A stretch of DNA of 30,536 nucleotides from the NCBI GenBank assembly GCA_023228665.1, contig JALOAR010000008.1, forward strand, positions 1 through 30,536, given 5' to 3'. Below the pieces are notes generated by a model. The model saw nothing but the letters and a program-made list of their open reading frames with translations, did not search any database and had not been told where the DNA came from. The position numbers were made by a program, and so were the translations under genes. Numbering within the stretch: the first letter of the stretch is position 1; the number at the start of each line of letters is the position of its first letter. This DNA is from Candidatus Colwelliibacteriota bacterium. GTDB lineage: Bacteria; Patescibacteriota; Minisyncoccia; UBA6257; Colwellbacteraceae. Below are positions 22,037 to 29,229 of this stretch, piece by piece.

Positions 22037-22065
22037 TTGAGTTTTAAGTTTTTGTATTGTATTTT
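22037..22065 (+). promoter_or_regulatory. Leaderless-type promoter of the small membrane protein gene
   Basis: TTGAGT (22037-22042), 17-nt spacer, TATTTT (22060-22065), ATG 6 nt later. Confidence 0.5.
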
Positions 22066-22071
22066 TAGACT

Positions 22072-22404
22072 ATGCCTGGTTCTGAAAAGAAGCCCAAAAT
22101 AAAAATATCAATACCCCCGTTTTTTATATACGGGATTATATCCGCAGCGCTTTTATTAGGAGCGGTTACCGTCTCGTATTTTCTTATAGATGAAGGGGCT
22201 TTTATTATTCTTAAAGGAGTAATAGGCGATAAATACACTTTACTTAATCTTATTGGTGTTACTGCCGTTATTTGCGGGGTTAATATTCTTGCCTCATGGG
22301 CTGTTTTCTATAAAGACAGGGTAGCTTCTCATATATTAGGGAGCTTATCTGTTGCTGTTCCTGTATTTATAGCTCTTAAAATTGTGGCAATCCTGTATTT
22401 ATAA
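22072..22404 (+). CDS. Small polytopic membrane protein of unknown function
   Basis: 110 residues. A basic N-terminus (EKKPKIKIS) is followed by three predicted membrane spans at about 17-39, 57-79 and 86-109, with a short loop containing KGVIGDKY between the first two. No catalytic or transport motif recognised. It appears monocistronic, with a leaderless-type promoter. The N-in orientation is suggested by the positive-inside rule. No function proposed. Confidence 0.7.
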   Translation: MPGSEKKPKIKISIPPFFIYGIISAALLLGAVTVSYFLIDEGAFIILKGVIGDKYTLLNLIGVTAVICGVNILASWAVFYKDRVASHILGSLSVAVPVFIALKIVAILYL

Positions 22405-22419
22405 CCTTTTTTCTGCCTA

Positions 22420-22448
22420 TTGACATTATTTTTCATATGTGATAAAAA
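22420..22448 (+). promoter_or_regulatory. Promoter of the secreted protein gene
   Basis: TTGACA (22420-22425), 17-nt spacer, TAAAAA (22443-22448), followed by a leader of about 95 nt. Confidence 0.6.
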
Positions 22449-22483
22449 CAACGCTGTTTCAGTTATTTTAAAAATTCATATGG

Positions 22484-22525
22484 TCTTCCTATATTCGCTT
22501 TAAGCGAAAAAATCAAATAGGAAGA
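22484..22525 (+). promoter_or_regulatory. Two-tier stem-loop in the leader of the secreted protein mRNA
   Basis: An outer 9-bp stem TCTTCCTAT/ATAGGAAGA (22484-22492, 22517-22525) encloses an inner 6-bp hairpin TTCGCT/AGCGAA (22494-22508). It lies just upstream of the Shine-Dalgarno AGAGGAG and could protect the mRNA or control initiation. Confidence 0.6.
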
Positions 22526-22543
22526 ACGAGAGGAGAATGTAAG

Positions 22544-23347
22544 ATGAAGAAGAAAATTGCGGTTTTAATGGTTGTTTTGGTGGCGATGTTGGCGTTTTCC
22601 AGCTTTGCTATGGCTGCTCCGACCGAAGTAAACATCGATTGGAACGGCGCTGGTCAGATCGGCAGCAGTATCAACACAGGGGATTCGTCCACTGTGTGGT
22701 CAACGGCAGGTAACTTCATAAGCGGTTCTTTTGTCGCGAAAGACAAAAACGATAACCCTTACAATTATGGAGTTGATTCCAACGAGTATGTCATTAATGC
22801 GTCTGTATCCGGAGGCGGATACATCGAAATGCAGACTGATAGATTAACCTCGAAGGAATCTACTTACGGCACGCCGGGCCAGCAATCCTACGCTTTTGTA
22901 GGAGCAAATGACGGCGATATAGCGCTAGTCAATCGTACCACTACGAACTACGCCGCTATGAAGGATCCTGGTTATCAGTACCAGCTGTCCGGAGGGCATA
23001 ATATTACCGTTGCCAATTCCAGCGCTTATGAAATTACTCGTTTCATAGCGGACGGAAAAGGAAATACTGGTAATATATACGCCTTTGGTGACGGCGACGC
23101 TGTTTTAGACAGTATGTCTTCTGAAATGGGCGGTACTGGAATCAAATTAGGCCACGGATGCGGATGCTACACAGATGCAAATTACACTGCTAGCGGTGGA
23201 TCAGGTCATTTCGAAGTAACAGGAGTTGGGAACAATTCTGTCGTTTTTGAAGGACTAGGTCTTTCATCCGGCGGTGGATCGTTATCTATTGTTGCCAATT
23301 GGGCTAACAATTTTTCTATTGACAACTATGCGGTAACAGCAAAATAA
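22544..23347 (+). CDS. Exported beta-rich protein of unknown function
   Basis: 267 residues. A classical signal peptide (KKKIAVLMVVLVAMLAFSSFAMA, cleavage probably after AMA at about 24) is followed by a Gly/Ser/Asn/Thr-rich mature protein with alternating hydrophobic residues, typical of extracellular beta-structure. A CGC motif (GHGCGCYTD, about 204-212) and a Gly-rich tail are visible. No anchor, so it is released or held by other surface parts. A good Shine-Dalgarno, a structured leader and a terminator suggest high expression. It could be a surface-layer or matrix protein; that is a guess. Confidence 0.75.
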   Translation: MKKKIAVLMVVLVAMLAFSSFAMAAPTEVNIDWNGAGQIGSSINTGDSSTVWSTAGNFISGSFVAKDKNDNPYNYGVDSNEYVINASVSGGGYIEMQTDRLTSKESTYGTPGQQSYAFVGANDGDIALVNRTTTNYAAMKDPGYQYQLSGGHNITVANSSAYEITRFIADGKGNTGNIYAFGDGDAVLDSMSSEMGGTGIKLGHGCGCYTDANYTASGGSGHFEVTGVGNNSVVFEGLGLSSGGGSLSIVANWANNFSIDNYAVTAK

Positions 23348-23363
23348 GTCGCCTTTTTGGCGC

Positions 23364-23391
23364 AAGAGCGGAGATAAACTCCGCTCTTTTT
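23364..23391 (+). terminator. Intrinsic terminator after the secreted protein gene
   Basis: A 10-bp AAGAGCGGAG/CTCCGCTCTT stem, 5-nt loop and T tract. Confidence 0.88.
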
Positions 23392-23395
23392 ATAT

Positions 23396-23424
23396 TTGAC
23401 AAATTAACACAATTATGATACAAA
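23396..23424 (+). promoter_or_regulatory. Promoter of the surface stalk protein gene
   Basis: TTGACA (23396-23401), 17-nt spacer, TACAAA (23419-23424). The leader is about 95 nt with a small GCCATTTTTGGC hairpin and the Shine-Dalgarno GGGAGG. Confidence 0.5.
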
Positions 23425-23524
23425 TCAAGGCTGAAGTAGTTTTTTAAAAAATAAAAAATAAATTTTTCCTTAGCTTCTGCCATTTTTGGCAAAAAACAAG
23501 CTTTGGAAAAGAAGGGAGGCAGTA

Positions 23525-24691
23525 ATGAAAAAATCAGCAAAAATTTGCTTTTCATGCATTTTGTTGGTTTGTCTTTTTTTCTCGACGAGCATCGCGTATG
23601 CGGAAGAAGAAAACAGCTCGGAAAATAACGGAGAACAACAAAGTGTTCAAGATGAAGTCTACGGAGATAGCGGCTTAAACGTTAATATCGGAGTTATCGG
23701 CAACGAGCCGAATGTTAATGTTGGTGTCCAAGGCAATAATCCTAAAGTGAATGTTGATGTGGATGGAGAAGGTTCGGAGGTATATATAAATGACAGAAAC
23801 ATTAATATTCCAACGGAGGTTCATAATCACAACCATAACAGCTACACAACCGTCGTAGAGGGTGTAACCATCTCTCAAGTCACAAGGGAGATAGACAAGA
23901 ATTTATCGCCATTATCTTCTAAGACTCAAGAAATTGAAGGCAACCTGGGAGTCGCGATAGATGGGCTCTCAAAAGTAATCCTTATGCTTGGCGACCCCAA
24001 TCATCTGGAATCAACTGTTGTTGACTCGCTGAATGCGATCAACTCGGACCTGTCAGGAATTAAAGGAGATATATCTTCAATAATCTCCGATATGGAAAAA
24101 GTTATCGGCTACCTCGAAGAATTAAATAAGCTAGTAGAGGAAAGCAAGACAAATAGCCTAAAAAGGGACAAGATTCTAGACAGTGAAATACTAAAACTTC
24201 AGAAAGAGCTGGAAAGTTTTTCAAAGTGGTCGGCAGATATCGCCGAAATACTGGAAAAGCAGAAAGCAAAAGATTCCGAATTATCCGAAGAAATTTCCAA
24301 ACTTCAGAAAGAGCTGGAAAGTTTTTCAAAGTGGTCGGCAGATATCGCCGAAATACTGGAAAAGCAGAAAGCAAAAGATTCCGAATTATCCGAAGAAATT
24401 TCCAAACTTCAGAAAGAGCTTCAAAAGTTTTCAGAATGGTCTGAAAGCATAGTGGAATTAATCAAATCAGACAGGGATGAATCTGTCGAAAGGGACAATC
24501 AGCTGCTTTCAGAGATCACCCAGATAAAAGCAGACATGGAAAAGGAGCTGAAAGAAAGGGATGAAAAAATAGCTTCGCTTGAAAAAGACCGTGAAATTCT
24601 TATCATAATACTGATAAGTTTTGGAGCGGCATTGGTAATAACAATTATTGCCACTATTATAGTTAAGGCTCGCAAAGCCAGGACTATGTAA
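23525..24691 (+). CDS. Surface coiled-coil stalk protein anchored by a C-terminal membrane segment
   Basis: 388 residues from ATG 23525, which follows GGGAGG by 5 nt. A signal peptide (about 1-26, ending SIAYA) is followed by an acidic linker, then 11-residue repeats beginning VNIGVIGNEPN and VNVGVQGNNPK (about 45-88), a HNHNHN cluster, and a long predicted coiled coil (about 115-345). The coil includes two identical 35-residue repeats starting LQKELESFSKW. A C-terminal membrane span (about 357-380) and a basic tail KARKARTM give an outside-N, inside-C topology. It is likely an adhesin or spacer on the cell surface. No homologue recognised. Confidence 0.8.
   Translation: MKKSAKICFSCILLVCLFFSTSIAYAEEENSSENNGEQQSVQDEVYGDSGLNVNIGVIGNEPNVNVGVQGNNPKVNVDVDGEGSEVYINDRNINIPTEVHNHNHNSYTTVVEGVTISQVTREIDKNLSPLSSKTQEIEGNLGVAIDGLSKVILMLGDPNHLESTVVDSLNAINSDLSGIKGDISSIISDMEKVIGYLEELNKLVEESKTNSLKRDKILDSEILKLQKELESFSKWSADIAEILEKQKAKDSELSEEISKLQKELESFSKWSADIAEILEKQKAKDSELSEEISKLQKELQKFSEWSESIVELIKSDRDESVERDNQLLSEITQIKADMEKELKERDEKIASLEKDREILIIILISFGAALVITIIATIIVKARKARTM
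24197..24406 (+). repeat. Perfect tandem repeat, 2 x 105 bp, in the stalk protein
   Basis: 24197-24301 and 24302-24406 are identical at DNA level. The identity continues for 14 more bases into a diverged third unit. 105 bp encodes 35 residues, exactly five heptads, so copy number can change without disturbing the coiled-coil phase. Confidence 0.97.
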
Positions 24692-24698
24692 TTTTTAT

Positions 24699-24731
24699 AA
24701 GGATCGCAGTCTTTAGACGCGATCCTTTTTT
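24699..24731 (+). terminator. Intrinsic terminator after the stalk protein gene
   Basis: AAGGATCGC/GCGATCCTT outer stem with an inner GTC/GAC hairpin, then T6. Confidence 0.88.
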
Positions 24732-24763
24732 ATATGATTTTAATTGCAATTTTTTAATCATAG

Positions 24764-24792
24764 TTGCAACGGGTATTTATTTCTGATAATAT
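24764..24792 (+). promoter_or_regulatory. Leaderless-type promoter of rplU
   Basis: TTGCAA (24764-24769), 17-nt spacer, TAATAT (24787-24792). The ATG begins 7 nt after the -10 box. Confidence 0.65.
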
Positions 24793-24799
24793 CTCCCGT

Positions 24800-25108
24800 A
24801 TGTTTGCTGTTATAGAAACCGGCGGAAAGCAGTATGTAGCCGAACCCGGAAAGAAATTAAGGATTGAAAAGATCGAAACCCCTGAAGGGAAAGAGGCTGT
24901 TTTTGATAAAGTCCTTTTTAAAGAAGGGGACACCGGAATTAATATCGGCCACCCTTACATTGAAGGATCTGCCGTAACAGCCAAAGTTCTAGAGCAGGGA
25001 AGAGATAAAAAGAAAATAGTTTATAAGTTTCATTCTAAAAATCGCTACGATAAGAAAAAAACTCATCGCCAGCATTTCACTGATATAGAAATAACCGGCA
25101 TCAAGTAA
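24800..25108 (+). CDS. rplU: 50S ribosomal protein L21
   Basis: Large-subunit protein of 102 residues. The family N-terminus MFAVIETGGKQYVAEPGKKL fixes the start at ATG 24800; an in-frame upstream start would fall inside the promoter. It also shows AKVLEQGRDKKKIVYKFHSKNRYDKKKTHRQHFT, the typical basic RNA-binding segment. rpmA (L27), the usual partner, does not follow; instead the gene converges with recR across a bidirectional terminator. Confidence 0.96.
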   Translation: MFAVIETGGKQYVAEPGKKLRIEKIETPEGKEAVFDKVLFKEGDTGINIGHPYIEGSAVTAKVLEQGRDKKKIVYKFHSKNRYDKKKTHRQHFTDIEITGIK

Positions 25109-25133
25109 AAAATCCGCCTCATGGCGGATTTTT
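25108..25133. terminator. Bidirectional terminator between rplU and recR
   Basis: An 11-bp AAAAATCCGCC/GGCGGATTTTT stem with a TCAT loop; A/T arms serve both strands. Confidence 0.9.
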
Positions 25134-25157
25134 ATTTGGACTTTAATGTTTGTTTCT

Positions 25158-25760
25158 TTATTTCCTTCCCTCTATAGCTTCCCCGAGCGTATCCGGATCA
25201 GCGAACTCAACCTCTCCCCCTATAGGAATGCCTCTTCCTAAGCGGGATATTTTTTTTGCCGAACCACGAAGGTTTTCGGCTATTATTTCCGCCGATATAT
25301 CTCCGGCAGTAGTTGGGCTGAAAGCTATTATTATCTCGTGTGCTTTTCCTTCGTCGGTTGATGCCAGCCTGGATTTCAGCGAGTCCAGTTTCATTTTTTG
25401 CCTTTCGTTCAAATTGCCGGCTTTTTTAATATCTCCGATAAGCAGGTAAACTCCTCTATATTTGCCAGTATTTTCCATAGATATGAGATCTGTTTCTTTT
25501 TCAACCACAGCTACCGTTAATAAATCTCTTGTATGGTCATTGCATATTTCGCAAAGATCTCCGTCCTGATCGTGTACGGAAAAGCAATAAGGGCAAGTCT
25601 TTAAATTAGCGAGTTGCGCTACGGCGTCGGCGAGCGGTGCTACGGCAGAGCTTCCTTTTTCTGTCAGATAAAAAGCAAGCCTTAAAGCTTGTCTTGGTCC
25701 TACGCCCGGGAGCTTGGAAAACTCATCCACAAAAGGCCTAATCAGTTTCGGTATTTTCAT
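25158..25760 (-). CDS. recR: Recombination mediator RecR
   Basis: Part of RecFOR-type loading of RecA at gaps. 200 residues: N-terminal helix-hairpin-helix (LPGVGPRQALRLAFYL), four-cysteine zinc finger (CPYC at 56-59, CEIC at 71-74), Toprim domain (VAVVEKETDLISMENTGKY) and the C-terminal Walker-B-like block ending LGRGIPIGGEVEFADPDTLGEAI. It overlaps the end of dnaB by 23 nt, so it is the last gene of cysS-dnaB-recR and is probably translationally coupled. Confidence 0.96.
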   Translation of the reverse strand: MKIPKLIRPFVDEFSKLPGVGPRQALRLAFYLTEKGSSAVAPLADAVAQLANLKTCPYCFSVHDQDGDLCEICNDHTRDLLTVAVVEKETDLISMENTGKYRGVYLLIGDIKKAGNLNERQKMKLDSLKSRLASTDEGKAHEIIIAFSPTTAGDISAEIIAENLRGSAKKISRLGRGIPIGGEVEFADPDTLGEAIEGRK

Positions 25761-27105
25761 GTATTTTATCTATATTTTGGAAACTTGCAGATTCTTTATT
25801 AAATCTTAACTGTACGACTCCAAGAGGTCCGTTGCGGTGCTTGGCAATATGTATTTCCGTCATGCCTTCCTGTTCGGGCATATTATCCATTGTCTGCTGG
25901 TATCTCCAGATTGGGTGTATAAAGAGCACGACATCTGCGTCTTGTTCTATAGAACCTGAATCGCGAAGATCTGAGAGCTTAGGCACCTTATTATCTCTCT
26001 GTTCAACTCCTCTTGAGAGCTGGGAAAGAGCGAGTATTGGAACATTAACTTCTCTCGCGATAGTCTTTAAGCCCCTGGATATTTCAGTTATTTGCTGGAC
26101 GGAGCTATCTGAAGATTTTCTCGGCTGGATAAGCTGAAGATAATCTACAACTATAAGTCCCAAGTCCTTATCTTCCGCTTGAAGCCTTCTTGCCATCCTT
26201 CTTATTTCTAAAATATTTGGCGTAGCGGCGTCATCGACATATATCTTTGATTTTGACAGGCGGTCAAAAGCGGTCTGTATCATCTGATAGTCAAAATCAT
26301 CTAATTTTTTTCCGGTACGTATTTTCCAAAGGCTTACTTTTGATTCAGCGGATATGAGCCTATCTACTATCTGTTCTCGGGACATTTCTAAAGAAAAAAT
26401 TCCAACACCCATTTCGGTTCTTGTTCCGATATAGCGGACTATATCGAGAGCCAAAGAAGTTTTACCGAAAGAAGGTCTTGCGCCAAGCACTACTAAATCT
26501 GATTTCTGGAGTCCGGAAAGTATGTTATCGAGATCATGAAAGCCTGTCGGCACGCCTCTTGTTACATCGCCGTGGCTTACTCGTTCAAGCCTTTCATAAG
26601 CGGCGGGAAGTTCGTTTTTTACTGAAGCAAAAGATCTAATGGCAGTCTTGTTGGTAATTGAGAAGACTCTTTGCTCGATATTATCAAGCAATACATCGAT
26701 ATCTTCAGATTGAGTCATCGCGCTTTCAGCTATTGTACTTGAAGCGCTTATCAAATCGCGGAGGATTTTTTTCTCTTTGACTATCGAAGCGTAGTGGGCA
26801 ACATGGGCAGCTGAAGGGACAGAATTAACTAAATCATTCAAATAAGCCGTACCGCCTATCTTATCTATTAAATCCGCTTTTTTCAGTTCCGCGGAGAGAG
26901 AAAGCATATCTATCGGAGCTTTCTTTTCCCATAATTTGAACATCGCCTCAAATATAAGGCCGTTCTTTTTATCATAAAAATCTTCGGGATCAATAAGATC
27001 TGCTATATTTCCTATAGCATCCTTATCTATCATTATCGCGCCGAGGACAGATTGCTCGGCTTCAAGGTCTTGGGGCGGTACTCTAATATCTCTATTGTTC
27101 GTCAT
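25738..27105 (-). CDS. dnaB: Replicative DNA helicase DnaB
   Basis: Hexameric helicase of the replication fork. 455 residues: N-terminal primase-interacting domain (PPQDLEAEQSVLGAIM to about 110), linker, then the RecA-like ATPase with Walker A GARPSFGKTSLAL, FSLEMSREQIVDRL, Walker B LIVVDYLQLI, and the arginine-finger region HRNGPLGVVQLRF. No intein. Its ATG directly follows the cysS stop and its end overlaps recR, so the three genes form one operon. Confidence 0.97.
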   Translation of the reverse strand: MTNNRDIRVPPQDLEAEQSVLGAIMIDKDAIGNIADLIDPEDFYDKKNGLIFEAMFKLWEKKAPIDMLSLSAELKKADLIDKIGGTAYLNDLVNSVPSAAHVAHYASIVKEKKILRDLISASSTIAESAMTQSEDIDVLLDNIEQRVFSITNKTAIRSFASVKNELPAAYERLERVSHGDVTRGVPTGFHDLDNILSGLQKSDLVVLGARPSFGKTSLALDIVRYIGTRTEMGVGIFSLEMSREQIVDRLISAESKVSLWKIRTGKKLDDFDYQMIQTAFDRLSKSKIYVDDAATPNILEIRRMARRLQAEDKDLGLIVVDYLQLIQPRKSSDSSVQQITEISRGLKTIAREVNVPILALSQLSRGVEQRDNKVPKLSDLRDSGSIEQDADVVLFIHPIWRYQQTMDNMPEQEGMTEIHIAKHRNGPLGVVQLRFNKESASFQNIDKIHENTETD

Positions 27106-28518
27106 TTATTTCTTTATTATCTTATAGCCGTTTTCGTTATCTCTTAATTCATACCCTTTTTCTTCTATTCGCAATCTTATTTGGTCTGCTTCTTTAAATT
27201 GCCCCTGTTTTCTTAATTGGTCTCTTTCTTTTGCGAGCTCTATAAGTTCATCGGGTATTATCTCCATAATAACAATTCCTTTCTTTAAGTTAAGTCCCAA
27301 TATTTCATCGGCAAATTCTATTAAGGATGCTTTTTCTGCCGGTATCAGGCTTTTTTCTTTTAATAAAGTCCACAACATTGCCAGTACTTGAGAGGTATTA
27401 AGATTATCGTTAAGTGCTTTTAGTATTTCCTTCTTAAAATCGCTTAATTTTCGAGAAAATAACCTCTTTTTCTTTTTTCCAGATTCAATATCTTTTTTAA
27501 AAGACATATAAGCCTTTCTTAATCCTTCGAGCGCGGTTTGGGCAGCGCTTAAGGCTTCCCATGTAAAATTCATTTTGGATTGGTAATGAGTTTGAAGGCA
27601 TAAATATCTGAACGAAAGAGGATCGAAGCCTTTTTCCTCGATATCTGAAAGCGTATAAAAATTGCCGGCTGATTTTGCCATTTTTTGTCCGTTTACCAGC
27701 AGGTGCTCGCCGTGCAGCCAGTATTTCGCGAAAGGTTTTTCTGTCGCAGCTTCGGATTGCGCTATTTCGTTCTCGTGATGGGGGAATATATTATCCACTC
27801 CGCCTGTATGTATATCGAATGATTCGCCAAGGTATTTCATACTCATTGCCGAGCATTCTATATGCCACCCTGGCCTGCCGGGGCCCCAGGGAGATTCCCA
27901 AAAAGGTTCGTCTTCTTTTTTTGCTTTCCATAACACAAAATCTTTTACTTCATCCTTTTCATATTCGTCAGCGCTTACTCGTTGAAATTTTTTAATTCCG
28001 GACAGATCCGGGTGCGAAAGTTTGCCGTAATTTTCAAACTTAGAAATGCTAAAGTATACCGAACCGTCATCGCTTTTATAGGCATAGCCTTTATCTATAA
28101 GTTTTTGTATCAAAGCAACCATTTCGCTTATATGCTCCGTTGCCCTTGGCGCCTTTTCAGGTATTTCTATATTAAGTTTTTTTAGATCTTCGAAAAATTT
28201 TTCTTCAAAAAAAGAAGTTATTTCTTTGATTTCTTTTTTAGATGATTGAGATTCTTTAATAATCTTATCGTCAATATCAGTGATATTCATCACTTGAAAA
28301 ACATCGTATCCGTTAGCCTTAATATTTCTGCGCAATACATCTTCGAATATATATGTACGAAGATTTCCTATATGGGCAAAGTTATAAACTGTCGGCCCGC
28401 AGGTATACATCTTAACAACATCCTTATTTATGGGCTCGAATATTTCTTTTTTCCCGGACAGGGAATTATAGAGTTTAATCGGAAAAGCTTTTCTTGAGAG
28501 GTGTGAGAAGGCTTTCAT
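27106..28518 (-). CDS. cysS: Cysteinyl-tRNA synthetase
   Basis: Class I aminoacyl-tRNA synthetase. 470 residues: YTCGPTVYNFAHIGNLRTYIF (zinc Cys and HIGN), GWHIECSAMS and HHENEIAQSEA completing the zinc site and substrate pocket, KMAKSAGN (KMSKS loop) and the helical DALR-type C-terminal region. The first 15 or so residues before LYNSLSGKKE look like a short extension, but the ATG at 28518 sits 6 nt after a perfect TATAAT, which supports this start as leaderless. First gene of the operon with dnaB and recR. Confidence 0.96.
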   Translation of the reverse strand: MKAFSHLSRKAFPIKLYNSLSGKKEIFEPINKDVVKMYTCGPTVYNFAHIGNLRTYIFEDVLRRNIKANGYDVFQVMNITDIDDKIIKESQSSKKEIKEITSFFEEKFFEDLKKLNIEIPEKAPRATEHISEMVALIQKLIDKGYAYKSDDGSVYFSISKFENYGKLSHPDLSGIKKFQRVSADEYEKDEVKDFVLWKAKKEDEPFWESPWGPGRPGWHIECSAMSMKYLGESFDIHTGGVDNIFPHHENEIAQSEAATEKPFAKYWLHGEHLLVNGQKMAKSAGNFYTLSDIEEKGFDPLSFRYLCLQTHYQSKMNFTWEALSAAQTALEGLRKAYMSFKKDIESGKKKKRLFSRKLSDFKKEILKALNDNLNTSQVLAMLWTLLKEKSLIPAEKASLIEFADEILGLNLKKGIVIMEIIPDELIELAKERDQLRKQGQFKEADQIRLRIEEKGYELRDNENGYKIIKK

Positions 28519-28524
28519 AAGCGA

Positions 28525-28530
28525 ATTATA
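28525..28530 (-). promoter_or_regulatory. TATAAT of the cysS-dnaB-recR operon
   Basis: A perfect TATAAT on the minus strand ends 6 nt before the cysS ATG. The -35 (TTAGCC, 18 nt upstream) is weak. It predicts a leaderless mRNA. Confidence 0.65.
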
Positions 28531-28577
28531 ACACCGGCCAGCTATGCGGGCTAACTTAGATTAAGCGTCGTAAAATA

Positions 28578-28605
28578 TTGACAATCACTGTTTTTTATTT
28601 AGAAT
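28578..28605 (+). promoter_or_regulatory. Promoter of grpE-dnaK
   Basis: TTGACA (28578-28583), 16-nt spacer, TAGAAT (28600-28605). The leader is about 80 nt, A/T-rich, with a TTTTTATTTAAAAATAAAAA fold-back. No CIRCE element is present. Confidence 0.7.
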
Positions 28606-28693
28606 AACCATTGAAATTTGCCTTATTGGATTTTGAGGTTTTTATTTAAAAATAAAAATTACCCAAGAAGATTTAATAATAATTTTATTACTC

Positions 28694-29191
28694 ATGCCAA
28701 AAGAAAATAACAAGAAAAAAGAACTCAAAAAAGACAAGGCTTTGGCTGAAAATACTGTTGAGGAGCTTAAAAAAGAGCGTGATGAATATCTTGAAGGTTG
28801 GAAACGGGCGAAAGCCGATCTGATTAATTATAAAAACGAAGAAACAGCTCGCTCTAAGGAAATGATTCGTTTTGCCGAAGAAGGCATTATCCGCGACATG
28901 ATTGCCGTTCTAGACAGCTTTGACCTTTGTATTTCGTCTCTGGATAAGGAAAAGGAATCATTTACCAAAGGCATCAGAATGATAAGGACGCAAATAGAAG
29001 ATGTGTTTAAAAAAAGAGGGCTTGAGAAAATTGATACCCCAACAGGAAAACCTTTTAACCCCTCTTTTCATGAAGCAATATCAGTAATAGATTCTGACAA
29101 GCCGGCAGGAGAAGTAATTGAAGAAGTTGAAAAAGGTTATTTATGGAATGGAAAAGTGCTTCGTCCCGTCCGGGTCGTTGTTGCTAAATAA
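28694..29191 (+). CDS. grpE: Nucleotide exchange factor GrpE
   Basis: Releases ADP from DnaK. 165 residues: Lys-rich disordered N-terminus, long dimerisation helix (about 15-75, ELKKERDEYLEGWKRAKADLINYKN), four-helix region (VLDSFDLCISSL) and the C-terminal beta-wing (NPSFHEAISVID, GYLWNGKVLRPVRVVVAK). It lies 38 nt before dnaK with no Shine-Dalgarno between. The order grpE-dnaK is common; hrcA is not upstream here. Confidence 0.95.
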   Translation: MPKENNKKKELKKDKALAENTVEELKKERDEYLEGWKRAKADLINYKNEETARSKEMIRFAEEGIIRDMIAVLDSFDLCISSLDKEKESFTKGIRMIRTQIEDVFKKRGLEKIDTPTGKPFNPSFHEAISVIDSDKPAGEVIEEVEKGYLWNGKVLRPVRVVVAK

Positions 29192-29229
29192 ATAAAATTA
29201 AAAAAAAGAAATCAAAATTAATTTTTAAA

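Noticed and set aside
24102..24374. A repetitive minus-strand reading frame opposite the stalk protein
   Set aside because: It merely mirrors the tandem repeat of the plus-strand gene; the plus frame has signal peptide, membrane span and Shine-Dalgarno.
28531..28693. CIRCE/HrcA operator for grpE-dnaK
   Set aside because: No TTAGCACTC-N9-GAGTGCTAA or close variant between the promoter and grpE.
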